DNA from: Planctomycetaceae bacterium
GTDB taxonomy: Bacteria; Planctomycetota; Phycisphaerae; Phycisphaerales; SM1A02
Reading direction: 5' to 3'
Assembly (NCBI GenBank): GCA_027488415.1
Contig: JAIYBS010000372.1
Span: forward strand, 1-7,583
DNA length: 7,583 nucleotides
Each line of letters begins with the position of its first letter. Positions within the stretch are counted from its first letter, which is position 1. The position numbers and the translations under genes were made by a program. A model generated the notes under the pieces. The model was not told the DNA's origin. It worked only from the letters and a program-made list of their open reading frames with translations, and did not search any database. This document shows positions 1 to 7,549 of the stretch, in pieces.

Positions 1-997
1 CGTTGTCCGCGGCACCGGCCACCGCGAGCGCGAGCACGGCGACCCACGCCTGGGTCGCGAGGCCGAAGCCGATGGTCGCGGCGGCGAAGATCGCGACGCT
101 CCAGAGCAGCACCGGGCCGGCGCGCCGGAAGTCCGGCCGGAAGGCGAGCACGCCCGCCATCACGAGCGCGCCGACGTACGGCGACGCGCGGAGGATGCCG
201 AGCATGAGCGGCCCGCCGCCGAGGATGTCGGTGGTGATCTGCGGCAGGAGCGCCGTCGCGCCGCCGAAGATGACCGCCAGCATGTCGAGCAGGATCGCCC
301 CGAACACAGGCCGCTCGCCCCACATGTGGCGGATCCCGGCGAGCATCGCCTCGACGGAGGGCGCGTGCGTCCCGCGCGGCGCGGCGCGCGGCGTGGTCGA
401 CGCGACCGCCGCCGCGAAGACCGCGCACGCGACCGCCGTCACCAGGTACACGGGCCACATCGCCGGCAGCATGTCGATCAGCTGCCCGGCGAGCAGCGGT
501 CCCGCGATCGCCGCGAACTGGAAGATGCCGCTCTGGTACGTGACCACGTTCTGGAAGATCGACTGCGGCGCGATCAGCGGCAGGTAGCTCTGGCGCGCCG
601 GCCCGTTGAACGCGCGCACGCAGGCGCTCGCCACCAGCAGCAGGTAGTAGCCCCAGACGGGCGCCTCGTAGAGCGAGAGCAGCGAGAAGCCGACCGCGAT
701 CGCGGCGAAGCCGGCCTGCGTCATCGCCACGATCGTCTTCCGGTCGCGCGTGTCCGCGTAGTGGCCCGCGTAGAGCGCGAGCGCCACGACGGGAAGCGCG
801 CGGCAGAGGCCCATGATCGCGAGCGCCATCGGGTCGTGGGTGCGCTGCCACACCTCCCACGCGACCGCCATGTTCATCACCTGCAGGCCCGTCGAGCCGA
901 CCAGGAACCCGGTCGCGAAGCGTCGGTAATCCGGCACGCGCAGCGCCGCCAGCGGGTCGTGCTTCTCGGGCGGCGTTTCCTTGCGGCTGTGGGACAC
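1..997 (-). CDS. MFS exporter, EntS/MFS_3-like (3' end outside window)
   Basis: Reading the minus strand from a GTG at 997 gives 332 codons with no stop before the window edge, so the C-terminus (probably the last two or three membrane helices) is missing. The protein is strongly hydrophobic with repeated helices. It carries the MFS loop motif AGHYADTRDRK at residues 77-87, between helices 2 and 3, and FNGPARQSYLPLI at about 130-142, resembling the MFS_3 branch that includes the enterobactin exporter EntS and many putative drug or siderophore exporters. The predicted role is proton-driven efflux across the inner membrane; the substrate cannot be read. An in-frame TAG lies 18 nt upstream of the GTG with no other start between, so the N-terminus cannot be longer. 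It is transcribed divergently from the isocitrate dehydrogenase gene. The MFS assignment is firm; the EntS-like grouping is from motif memory only. Confidence 0.88.
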   Translation of the reverse strand, partial: MSHSRKETPPEKHDPLAALRVPDYRRFATGFLVGSTGLQVMNMAVAWEVWQRTHDPMALAIMGLCRALPVVALALYAGHYADTRDRKTIVAMTQAGFAAIAVGFSLLSLYEAPVWGYYLLLVASACVRAFNGPARQSYLPLIAPQSIFQNVVTYQSGIFQFAAIAGPLLAGQLIDMLPAMWPVYLVTAVACAVFAAAVASTTPRAAPRGTHAPSVEAMLAGIRHMWGERPVFGAILLDMLAVIFGGATALLPQITTDILGGGPLMLGILRASPYVGALVMAGVLAFRPDFRRAGPVLLWSVAIFAAATIGFGLATQAWVAVLALAVAGAADN

Positions 998-1015
998 GGG
1001 GGATCGCGAAGGCTA

Positions 1016-1020
1016 CCTCC
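1016..1020 (-). promoter_or_regulatory. distant Shine-Dalgarno-like GGAGG of the left MFS gene
   Basis: A perfect GGAGG lies on the minus strand, but 18 nt separate it from the only possible upstream start (GTG at 997), much more than the usual 5-10. The in-frame TAG directly follows the GGAGG, and no ATG, GTG or TTG in frame lies between. Either the site is not used, or initiation is at an unusual spacing. Confidence 0.3.
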
Positions 1021-1049
1021 GACGGGCGATTCGAGTCCTCCCGGGTGCC

Positions 1050-1055
1050 TATCCT
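1050..1055 (+). promoter_or_regulatory. possible -10 element (TATCCT) of the icd-clc pair
   Basis: TATCCT is the best -10-like hexamer in the otherwise G/C-only spacer between the divergent MFS and icd genes. It would place the transcription start near 1062 and give a leader of about 45 nt. No good -35 hexamer sits 16-18 bp upstream (GATTCG at 1027-1032), so support is weak. The same hexamer occurs upstream of the tRNA gene at the other end of the window. Confidence 0.25.
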
Positions 1056-1061
1056 GCTCGC

Positions 1062-1088
1062 CCCCCGCGCCCGCGGGGGCGAACCCCC
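1062..1088 (+). promoter_or_regulatory. G/C hairpin pair in the icd leader
   Basis: CCCCCGCG at 1062-1069 is complementary to CGCGGGGG at 1072-1079. The same GGGGG (1075-1079) can instead pair with CCCCC at 1084-1088 across a CGAA tetraloop. The two hairpins exclude each other, and the second ends five bases before the ribosome binding site. No T-run follows, so it is not a classical terminator. Such structures occur by chance in G/C-rich DNA; a regulatory role is speculative. Confidence 0.3.
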
Positions 1089-1093
1089 ACCGC

Positions 1094-1098
1094 AAGGA
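1094..1098 (+). promoter_or_regulatory. ribosome binding site of icd (AAGGA)
   Basis: AAGGA is 8 nt upstream of the ATG at 1107. It decides the start in favour of the residue that begins the conserved MRIALAAGDGIGPEI nucleotide-binding strand, rather than any upstream in-frame ATG such as 981, which would add 42 arginine- and proline-rich residues and overlap the divergent MFS gene. Confidence 0.65.
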
Positions 1099-1106
1099 CC
1101 ACGACC

Positions 1107-2567
<1,461 letters not shown>

Positions 2568-2573
2568 CCCACG

Positions 2574-4427
2574 ATGGATGCGGATGACCGCCAGCCACGG
2601 CCGGAGCTCGAGAGGCGGAAGCCGTTCCTCGCCGGGCTCCTGACGCCCGCGCAGCGGGCCGCGGCGGCGCTCCGGCTGGACGCCGACTGGACGCTCGTCC
2701 TCAGCGCCGCGGCGCTCGGCGTCGCGATCGCGTTCGCCGCGCTTGCCTTCATCCTCCCGATCCGCTGGGCGGAGCACGCGCTCGAGGCGGCGCTCCGCGG
2801 CGGCCGAGACGCGGGCGCGCTCGTCGCGGCCGTCGCGCCGGTGATCGGCGCGATCGGCACCGTCATCGTCTACCGGCTCGTGCCGATGGCCGCGCGCGGG
2901 CACGGCGTGACGCAGGTGCTCTACGCGGTGCACCGGATGAACTCGCGGCTCCCGGTGAAGCTCGCGCTCCGCCAGTGGATCGCCTCGACGCTCACGATCG
3001 TCTCCGGCGGCAGCGCGGGGCCCGAGGGGCCGATCGTCACGATCGGCGCCACGATCGGCTCGAACGCGGCGCGCCTCGGCGGCCGGCCCACGCCGTCGAC
3101 CACGAGCACGCTGCTCGGCTGCGGTGCGGCGGCCGGCCTGTCGGCGGTGTTCGCCGCGCCGCTCACCGGGATCTTCTTCGCGGTCGAGGTCGTGCTGCGC
3201 GACTTCTCCGCGCGCACCTTCGCGCCGATCGTCGTCGCGAGCGTGCTGTCCTTCGCCACGGTGCAGAGCGTCCTCGGCCCGGTCGACTCGCTCTTCGGCC
3301 CGGCGGCGCGCGAGGTCGGCCCGAGGCTCTCGGGCGTCACCGTCGGCCTGGTGCCGTTCTTCGGCCTGCTCGCGGTGGCGGTCGCCTTCGCCGCGGTCTT
3401 CTTCATGCGCTCGCTCGAGGTCATCGAGCGCACCTTCGCCGCGCTGCCGATCCCGCGCTGGGCCAAGCCGATCCTCGGCGCGACCATGCTCGGCGCGGGC
3501 GGCGCGGCGTGGGTGTGGACGCACCGCGAGTCGCCGCTCCCGCCGTTCTTCGGAAGCGGCTACTGGGTGGTCAAGGACCTGATCGAGCACGCGGGCACCA
3601 CGGCACCCACCGTCGCGGGCGCCGGGATCCTCCTCGTCTGGTTCGTGAGCAAGGCCTTCGCCACCGCCACCACGCTCGGCTCGGGCTCCGCGGGCGGCCT
3701 GTTCGCGCCGGCGCTCGTGTGCGGCGCGATGATCGGCGGCGCGCTCGCGGAGGCGCTCCGCGCCGCCGGCATCGAGTCGACGCCGGCGCCGGAGCTCGTG
3801 CTCGCGGGCATGGGCTGCATGGTCGCGGCGACCACCCACGCCCCGCTCGCCGGCGCGATGCTCGTCTACGAGCTCTGCCGCCAGGAGTCGGTGATCCTCC
3901 CGGTGCTCCTCGCGACGGTCGTCTCGACCCTCGTCTGCCGCTCGATGCACCCGCTCAGCATGTACACCGCGGGGCTCGCGATGCTCGGCGTCCGCCAGGG
4001 CGTGATGGCCGACCTCTCAGCGATGCGCCGCATGACCGTGCGCCAGGCCGGCCACCTTCCGGGCGCCGCGCTGCTCGACGGCGCGCCCGGCACGGCGCTC
4101 ATCGAGCTCGCCGAGCGGCACGGCGTGCTCGACGCGGTCGTGGTCGACGTCGACGGCCGCTACCGCGGCACGATCACCGCGCGCGAGCTGCAGTCGGCGC
4201 TCCTCAACCGCGAGGCGCTCGCCCTCACGACCGCCGCCGACCTGATGCGCACCGACGTGCCCTCGACGCACGAGGACGAGTCGATGGAGGTCGCGTTCCA
4301 GAAGCTCACCGCGAAGGACGTCGACGCGATTCCCGTCGTCGAGCGCGGCACGCGCCGCCTGCTCGGCGTCCTCACCCGCGAGCGCCTGATGCAGGCGTAC
4401 TCGGACGAGATGGCGCGGGACGCGTGA
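2574..4427 (+). CDS. ClC-family chloride channel/transporter with two C-terminal CBS domains
   Basis: A 617-aa inner-membrane protein moving chloride or similar anions. The membrane part spans about residues 38-475. Family marks are GHGV (109-112, position of the GSGIP anion motif), GPEGPIV (149-155) with gating glutamate E151, APLTGIFFAVEV (195-206), GSGSAGGLFAP (369-379) with F377 in the anion-binding GxFxP motif, and Y464 in the place of the central tyrosine. V206 replaces the internal proton-pathway glutamate of E. coli ClcA. Two CBS domains follow (about 485-545 and 553-612), expected to bind adenine nucleotides or sense ionic strength. The ATG at 2574 is the first possible start, since the upstream in-frame codon triplet is the icd stop; the ribosome binding site is weak (AGGGGC, 11 nt away), suggesting coupling to icd. 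The 3' end overlaps the converging MFS gene by 56 bp. Confidence 0.93.
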   Translation: MDADDRQPRPELERRKPFLAGLLTPAQRAAAALRLDADWTLVLSAAALGVAIAFAALAFILPIRWAEHALEAALRGGRDAGALVAAVAPVIGAIGTVIVYRLVPMAARGHGVTQVLYAVHRMNSRLPVKLALRQWIASTLTIVSGGSAGPEGPIVTIGATIGSNAARLGGRPTPSTTSTLLGCGAAAGLSAVFAAPLTGIFFAVEVVLRDFSARTFAPIVVASVLSFATVQSVLGPVDSLFGPAAREVGPRLSGVTVGLVPFFGLLAVAVAFAAVFFMRSLEVIERTFAALPIPRWAKPILGATMLGAGGAAWVWTHRESPLPPFFGSGYWVVKDLIEHAGTTAPTVAGAGILLVWFVSKAFATATTLGSGSAGGLFAPALVCGAMIGGALAEALRAAGIESTPAPELVLAGMGCMVAATTHAPLAGAMLVYELCRQESVILPVLLATVVSTLVCRSMHPLSMYTAGLAMLGVRQGVMADLSAMRRMTVRQAGHLPGAALLDGAPGTALIELAERHGVLDAVVVDVDGRYRGTITARELQSALLNREALALTTAADLMRTDVPSTHEDESMEVAFQKLTAKDVDAIPVVERGTRRLLGVLTRERLMQAYSDEMARDA

Positions 4428-5649
4428 TGATCGCCATCGCCGCGCAGCAGCCGGCGAGCACGAGGAAGATCCGGTTGCTCGGGAGCCCCGCCTGGCGCAG
4501 CGCGAGGAACAGCGCGCTCCCGACGCCGCCCATCACGAAGCTGAGGCCGTTCGCGGTGCCGAGCACGCGGCCGCGCGCGTCGTCCGGCGCGAGCGCCTGC
4601 AGCGCCGACTGCAGCGGGATGATGTAGAAGCCGGCCACGAGCCCGCTCGCCGCGAGCAGCGCGGCGGTGATCCCGAAGCTCGGCGGCGCGAGCCCCATCG
4701 CCGCGAACCCGAGCGCGAGGCCCGCGGCGCCCGCCGTCACGAACGCGCGCCTCCGGTGCGGCGCGTCGAGGTACGCCGCGACCACGCAGCCGGTGCCGAT
4801 CGACACCGCGAGCGCGGCCATCAGGTACGAGGTCTCGTCGTCGGCGATGCCGAGGAACGCGGAGTAGTCGGGCAGGATCAGGAGCACCGTCGCCGCCACG
4901 AAGTAGAAGAACGTCCAGGCGAGCGCGGTCGCGAGGAGCGGGCCGCGCGCCATCTCGCGGATCGTCGCCACGTAGGTGCGGAACGGGTTGAGGTCGACCG
5001 GCAGCCCCGGGTTCTGCGGCGCGAGCCGCGGCAGCGTCAGGCACGTCACGAACCCGAGCGCCACCGCAGCGCACATCGCGATGCCCGGCAGCCACGCCGA
5101 GTCGCCCGCGGGCGCGCCGTCGACGAACCCGCCCTTCCAGCGGTGCGCGACGATGCCCGCCACCAGCATGCCGACGATCACCGCGACGTTCGTCGACATG
5201 TTGACGATCCCGTTCGCGCGCGCGAGCTGGTCCTCGTCGACGAGCTCGGCGATCATCCCGTACTTCACCGGCCCGAAGAACGCGCTCACCGTCGAGAACG
5301 CCGCGAGCGCCGCGAGCGCGCCCCACGCCGAGCCGCGCGCGAACTCGAACGCCGTGAACGCAGCGACCGCGAGCGACACCGTCTTCAGGACGACCGTCAC
5401 GCGCGACTTCGAGTGCCGGTCGGCGATCCGTCCGCCGAAGGCGCTCAGCAGGATGAAGGGCAGCACGAAGACGAGCCCGACGATCCCGTTTCCGCCCGTG
5501 CCGAAGGCGTGCTCCCACGGGGCACCGAACGCCACCGCGAAGGAGAGCGTTCCCTTGATCACGTTGTCGCTCGCCGCCTCGAAGAACTGCGTCGCGAGCA
5601 GCGAGACGAACCCGCGGTTCCACAGCCCGCGCGGCGCGGCGGCGCTCAC
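4372..5649 (-). CDS. MFS transporter, LplT-like (lysophospholipid transporter family)
   Basis: A 425-aa protein with about 12 hydrophobic helices. DNVIKGTLSF (28-37) in helix 1, the MFS loop GGRIADRHSKSRV (72-84) and FGPVKYGMIAELVDEDQL (125-142) followed by ARANGIVNMSTNVAVIVG resemble LplT and the MFS half of Aas-type fusions, which flip lysophospholipids across the inner membrane for re-acylation. No acyltransferase is fused or adjacent here, so the substrate is uncertain and a general MFS exporter remains possible. The start is a GTG whose GTGA overlaps the stop of the upstream prolyl isomerase, with GGAGG 7 nt before it; extending further upstream would add 81 arginine-rich, non-membrane residues inside the isomerase gene. 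The last 15 or so residues are a Pro/Ser/Gly/Ala/Arg tail encoded opposite the end of the ClC gene. Confidence 0.87.
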   Translation of the reverse strand: MSAAAPRGLWNRGFVSLLATQFFEAASDNVIKGTLSFAVAFGAPWEHAFGTGGNGIVGLVFVLPFILLSAFGGRIADRHSKSRVTVVLKTVSLAVAAFTAFEFARGSAWGALAALAAFSTVSAFFGPVKYGMIAELVDEDQLARANGIVNMSTNVAVIVGMLVAGIVAHRWKGGFVDGAPAGDSAWLPGIAMCAAVALGFVTCLTLPRLAPQNPGLPVDLNPFRTYVATIREMARGPLLATALAWTFFYFVAATVLLILPDYSAFLGIADDETSYLMAALAVSIGTGCVVAAYLDAPHRRRAFVTAGAAGLALGFAAMGLAPPSFGITAALLAASGLVAGFYIIPLQSALQALAPDDARGRVLGTANGLSFVMGGVGSALFLALRQAGLPSNRIFLVLAGCCAAMAIITRPAPSRPSTPASGARG

Positions 5650-6671
5650 TTGCCTGCCTCCGGGCGCGTCACCCGCGGCTCCGGGCGACCGGCGCCCGGG
5701 TTCCACGGCTTCGCAGGCTGCACGAAGGCGCGCCGCACGGCGACCGGGGCCCTCGGCCGGCCGGTCGACTCGTCCGCGATCTCGCCGCGCTCGATCGCGA
5801 GGATCGCCTCGGCGCCCTCGACGGCCTCGCCGAACGCGCAGTACTGGCCGTCGAGCCGCGCGGTCTCCTCGCGCGTGAGGGCCACGAACCACTGGCTGCC
5901 CGCGCTGTCGGGCCAGTCGTTGCGCGCCATCGAGACGACGCCGAAGTCGTGCGGCAGCGCCGACGGCTCGAGCATGATGTCGTACCCCGGCCCGCCGTCG
6001 CCGGTGCCGGTCGGGTCACCGCCCTGGATCACGAACGGCCGCCCGCCCCGGCCCTTCGGCACCACGCGGTGGACGATCGTGCCGTCGTAGAGGCCCTGCG
6101 AGGCGAGCTGCACGAAGTTCCGCGCCGTCGCCGGCGCCATGTCGGGCCTCATCGCGAATCGGATCCGACCGGCATCAGTCTCGAAGACGACGTCCTGGTC
6201 GACATCGACCCGGAACCCGCTGCGCGGCGCGGGATCGGACTTCTCCCACGACTTCGACGCGGCCGCGTGCGCGGCGTTCGAGGGGTCGAGCAGCCGGTCG
6301 CCCCAGCCGATCACGCGGGTGAACTTCGTCGTGCCGTCGGGCCGCAGGTCGCTCATCGTCCGGATCGTCGGCCGGACCTCGAGCGGCGTCACGACGACGG
6401 GTGCGTCGGTCGGCACGCCGGCGACGAGCGCCTGCACGCGCACCGCGGCAGGAACGGAGCGCAGCGCGGGAAACGACGCGGCCAGGTCGACCTCGCCGGC
6501 CGCGACCTCGGCCCGGCCGAGCTCCTTCCCCGACGAGTCCATCAGCACGATCGCGCACGGCGAGGCCACGCGCACCGGGATCGCGCCCTGCATCGACGCG
6601 AAGGGCCGACCGGGGATCGGCTCCAGCTGCAGCGCGAGCGCGACCATCACGGGGACGAGGGCGGCGGGCAT
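5646..6671 (-). CDS. cyclophilin-type peptidyl-prolyl cis-trans isomerase with N-terminal domain, probably exported
   Basis: A 341-aa protein predicted to isomerise peptidyl-proline bonds. The cyclophilin domain spans about residues 160-316: FETDAGRIRFAMRPDMAPATARNF entry strand (in two conserved pieces from 163), HRVVP (201-205) with catalytic R202, FVIQGGDPTGTG (213-224), GSQWFVAL (258-265) and LDGQYCAFGEAVEG (273-286). R272 replaces the tryptophan that human CypA uses to bind cyclosporin. Residues 2-15 are hydrophobic, suggesting a weak signal peptide and a periplasmic or surface location, though no basic residue precedes them. Residues 30-155 form an extra, unrecognised, probably beta-rich domain. 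The ATG at 6671 is chosen because earlier in-frame starts fall inside the divergent sulfotransferase gene; it lacks a Shine-Dalgarno site. Its stop overlaps the LplT-like start by four bases. Confidence 0.9.
   Translation of the reverse strand: MPAALVPVMVALALQLEPIPGRPFASMQGAIPVRVASPCAIVLMDSSGKELGRAEVAAGEVDLAASFPALRSVPAAVRVQALVAGVPTDAPVVVTPLEVRPTIRTMSDLRPDGTTKFTRVIGWGDRLLDPSNAAHAAASKSWEKSDPAPRSGFRVDVDQDVVFETDAGRIRFAMRPDMAPATARNFVQLASQGLYDGTIVHRVVPKGRGGRPFVIQGGDPTGTGDGGPGYDIMLEPSALPHDFGVVSMARNDWPDSAGSQWFVALTREETARLDGQYCAFGEAVEGAEAILAIERGEIADESTGRPRAPVAVRRAFVQPAKPWNPGAGRPEPRVTRPEAGK
5657..5661 (-). promoter_or_regulatory. ribosome binding site of the LplT-like gene (GGAGG)
   Basis: GGAGG lies 7 nt before the GTG at 5649 and inside the last codons of the prolyl isomerase gene. 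It fixes the GTG as the start and supports coupled translation of the pair. It is the strongest Shine-Dalgarno site at a correct distance in the window. Confidence 0.75.
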
Positions 6672-6708
6672 GCCGCAGTATGTCCCGTGCCGTACATTCC
6701 CGCCACCG
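6672..6708. promoter_or_regulatory. 37-bp divergent promoter region, possibly for leaderless mRNAs
   Basis: Only 37 bp separate the start codons of the leftward prolyl isomerase and the rightward sulfotransferase, and neither has a Shine-Dalgarno site. The few A/T bases form a -10-like hexamer for each direction: TACATT at 6693-6698 on plus, 10 nt before the sulfotransferase ATG, and CATACT (minus strand of 6677-6682), 5 nt before the isomerase ATG. Both distances would put transcription starts at or within a few bases of the start codon. The -35 regions would lie in the opposing gene. Confidence 0.4.
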
Positions 6709-7281
6709 ATGCCCGAACCCGTGATCGTCGTCTCCGGCCTCCCCCGCTCCGGCACGAGCCTCGCGATGCAGATGATCCACGCGGGCGGCATCGCAGCCGT
6801 CACCGACGGGGAGCGCACGAGCGACGAGGACAACCCGCGCGGCTACTTCGAGTTCGAGCGCGTCAAGCAGCTCAAGTCCGACAAGGCCTGGCTCGACGGC
6901 GCGGCGGGGAAGGTCGTCAAGGTGATCCACCTCTTGCTGACCGAGCTGCCCGACGACCGTCCGTACCGGGTGGTCTTCATGCGCCGCGACCTGCGCGAGG
7001 TCGTCAAGAGCCAGGCGACCATGCTCACCCGGAGCGGCCGCGCCGGCGGGGGCCTCGCCCCGGACCGCCTGATCGCGATCTACGAGCAGCAGCTGAAGGC
7101 CGTCGAGGGGTGGCTCGCCGCGCGGCCGAACTTCCAGACGCTCGACCTCTCCTACGCGGACCTGGTGGCCTCCCCGCAGGCAGGGGCAGCCCGGCTCAAC
7201 GCCTTCCTCGGCGGCCGCCTCGACGAGGCCGCGATGTGCGAGGCCGTCGACCCGGCCCTGCACCGCAACCGCGCGGGGTGA
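6709..7281 (+). CDS. small PAPS-dependent sulfotransferase-like protein
   Basis: A 190-aa protein that begins with a beta strand and the 5'-phosphosulfate binding loop, VIVVSGLPRSGTSLAM (residues 5-20, core PRSGTS 12-17). VVFMRRDLREVVKSQATML (88-106) matches the second PAPS-binding region, with R93, D94 and S101 in the usual order, and LDLSYADLVASP (145-156) matches the strand and turn near the end of bacterial sulfotransferases. It would transfer sulfate from PAPS to a hydroxyl or amine acceptor in the cytoplasm; the acceptor cannot be read. It is shorter than most sulfotransferases (usually 250-300 aa), so the acceptor-binding insertions are reduced, yet both ends look intact. It stands alone between a divergent and a convergent transcription unit. 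A kinase-like P-loop protein is a less likely alternative. Confidence 0.8.
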   Translation: MPEPVIVVSGLPRSGTSLAMQMIHAGGIAAVTDGERTSDEDNPRGYFEFERVKQLKSDKAWLDGAAGKVVKVIHLLLTELPDDRPYRVVFMRRDLREVVKSQATMLTRSGRAGGGLAPDRLIAIYEQQLKAVEGWLAARPNFQTLDLSYADLVASPQAGAARLNAFLGGRLDEAAMCEAVDPALHRNRAG

Positions 7282-7302
7282 ACCCCGCGACAGACCCGGC
7301 CC

Positions 7303-7343
7303 AAAAACGAGCAAACCGAAGGCTGAAACCTTCGGTCTGCTCG
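7303..7343 (-). terminator. rho-independent terminator of tRNA-Pro
   Basis: Read on the minus strand, CGAGCA-G-ACCGAAGG pairs with CCTTCGGT-U-UGCUCG through a 15-bp stem (7329-7343 with 7308-7322), including one G-U wobble, with a 6-nt loop TTTCAG (7323-7328). TTTTT (7303-7307) follows at once. On the plus strand the wobble becomes an A-C mismatch and no T-run follows, so it acts for the leftward tRNA transcript only. The stem starts three bases after the tRNA's discriminator base. Confidence 0.92.
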
Positions 7344-7346
7344 GAG

Positions 7347-7421
7347 TCGGGGTGACAGGATTCGAACCTGCGGCCTCTTGCTCCCGAAGCAAGCGCTCTA
7401 GCCAAGCTGAGCTACACCCCG
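7347..7421 (-). tRNA. tRNA-Pro, anticodon CGG
   Basis: The minus strand folds into a full cloverleaf of 75 nt: acceptor CGGGGTG/CACCCCG with discriminator A, D stem GCTC/GAGC, anticodon stem CTTGC/GCAAG enclosing loop TTCGGGA, and T arm GCAGG-TTCGAAT-CCTGT. Bases 34-36 are CGG, reading the proline codon CCG, which should be common at this base composition. The C1-G72 first pair and A73 are typical of bacterial tRNA-Pro. CCA is not encoded, so it must be added after transcription. Confidence 0.97.
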
Positions 7422-7450
7422 CCGATTCCGCTTCCGCGGCGAGTCCGGAG

Positions 7451-7456
7451 AGGATA
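7451..7456 (-). promoter_or_regulatory. possible -10 element (TATCCT) of tRNA-Pro
   Basis: TATCCT on the minus strand ends 29 bases before the mature tRNA 5' end, which would leave a leader of about 22 nt for RNase P to remove. No convincing -35 hexamer lies 16-18 bp upstream. It is identical to the -10 candidate before icd. Confidence 0.3.
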
Positions 7457-7521
7457 GCGACTTGCGCCGCCATCCGCTCGGAGCCGTACGCGCCCGAGAA
7501 CCGAGCCAGTTCGACGGCAGA

Positions 7522-7549
7522 ATCCGGATGGATGCATCCATTTCCGGAT
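7522..7549. repeat. palindrome ATGGATGCATCCAT flanked by inverted ATCCGG/CCGGAT
   Basis: ATGGATGCATCCAT (7528-7541) is a perfect 14-bp palindrome. ATCCGG (7522-7527) and CCGGAT (7544-7549) extend the dyad outward after a two-base bulge (TT, 7542-7543). The same bases also form two direct TCCGGAT copies exactly 20 bp apart (7523 and 7543). This could be an operator for a dimeric regulator or part of a longer hairpin; no regulator gene is in view. Confidence 0.6.

Noticed and set aside
981..1106. 42-residue N-terminal extension of icd
   Set aside because: It would overlap the divergent MFS gene and precede the conserved first strand; AAGGA at 1094 supports the ATG at 1107.
4976..5878. 300-codon open frame antisense to the LplT-like gene
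   Set aside because: No motif, and it lies opposite a clear membrane transporter.
7347..7421. tRNA as the attachment site of an integrated island
   Set aside because: I found no second copy of the tRNA 3' end and no integrase in the window; neighbouring genes share its composition.
6175..7473. 432-codon minus-strand frame including SSAWLERLLREQEAAGSN
   Set aside because: This peptide is the familiar false translation of a tRNA gene; the frame runs through the tRNA, its terminator and antisense to the sulfotransferase.
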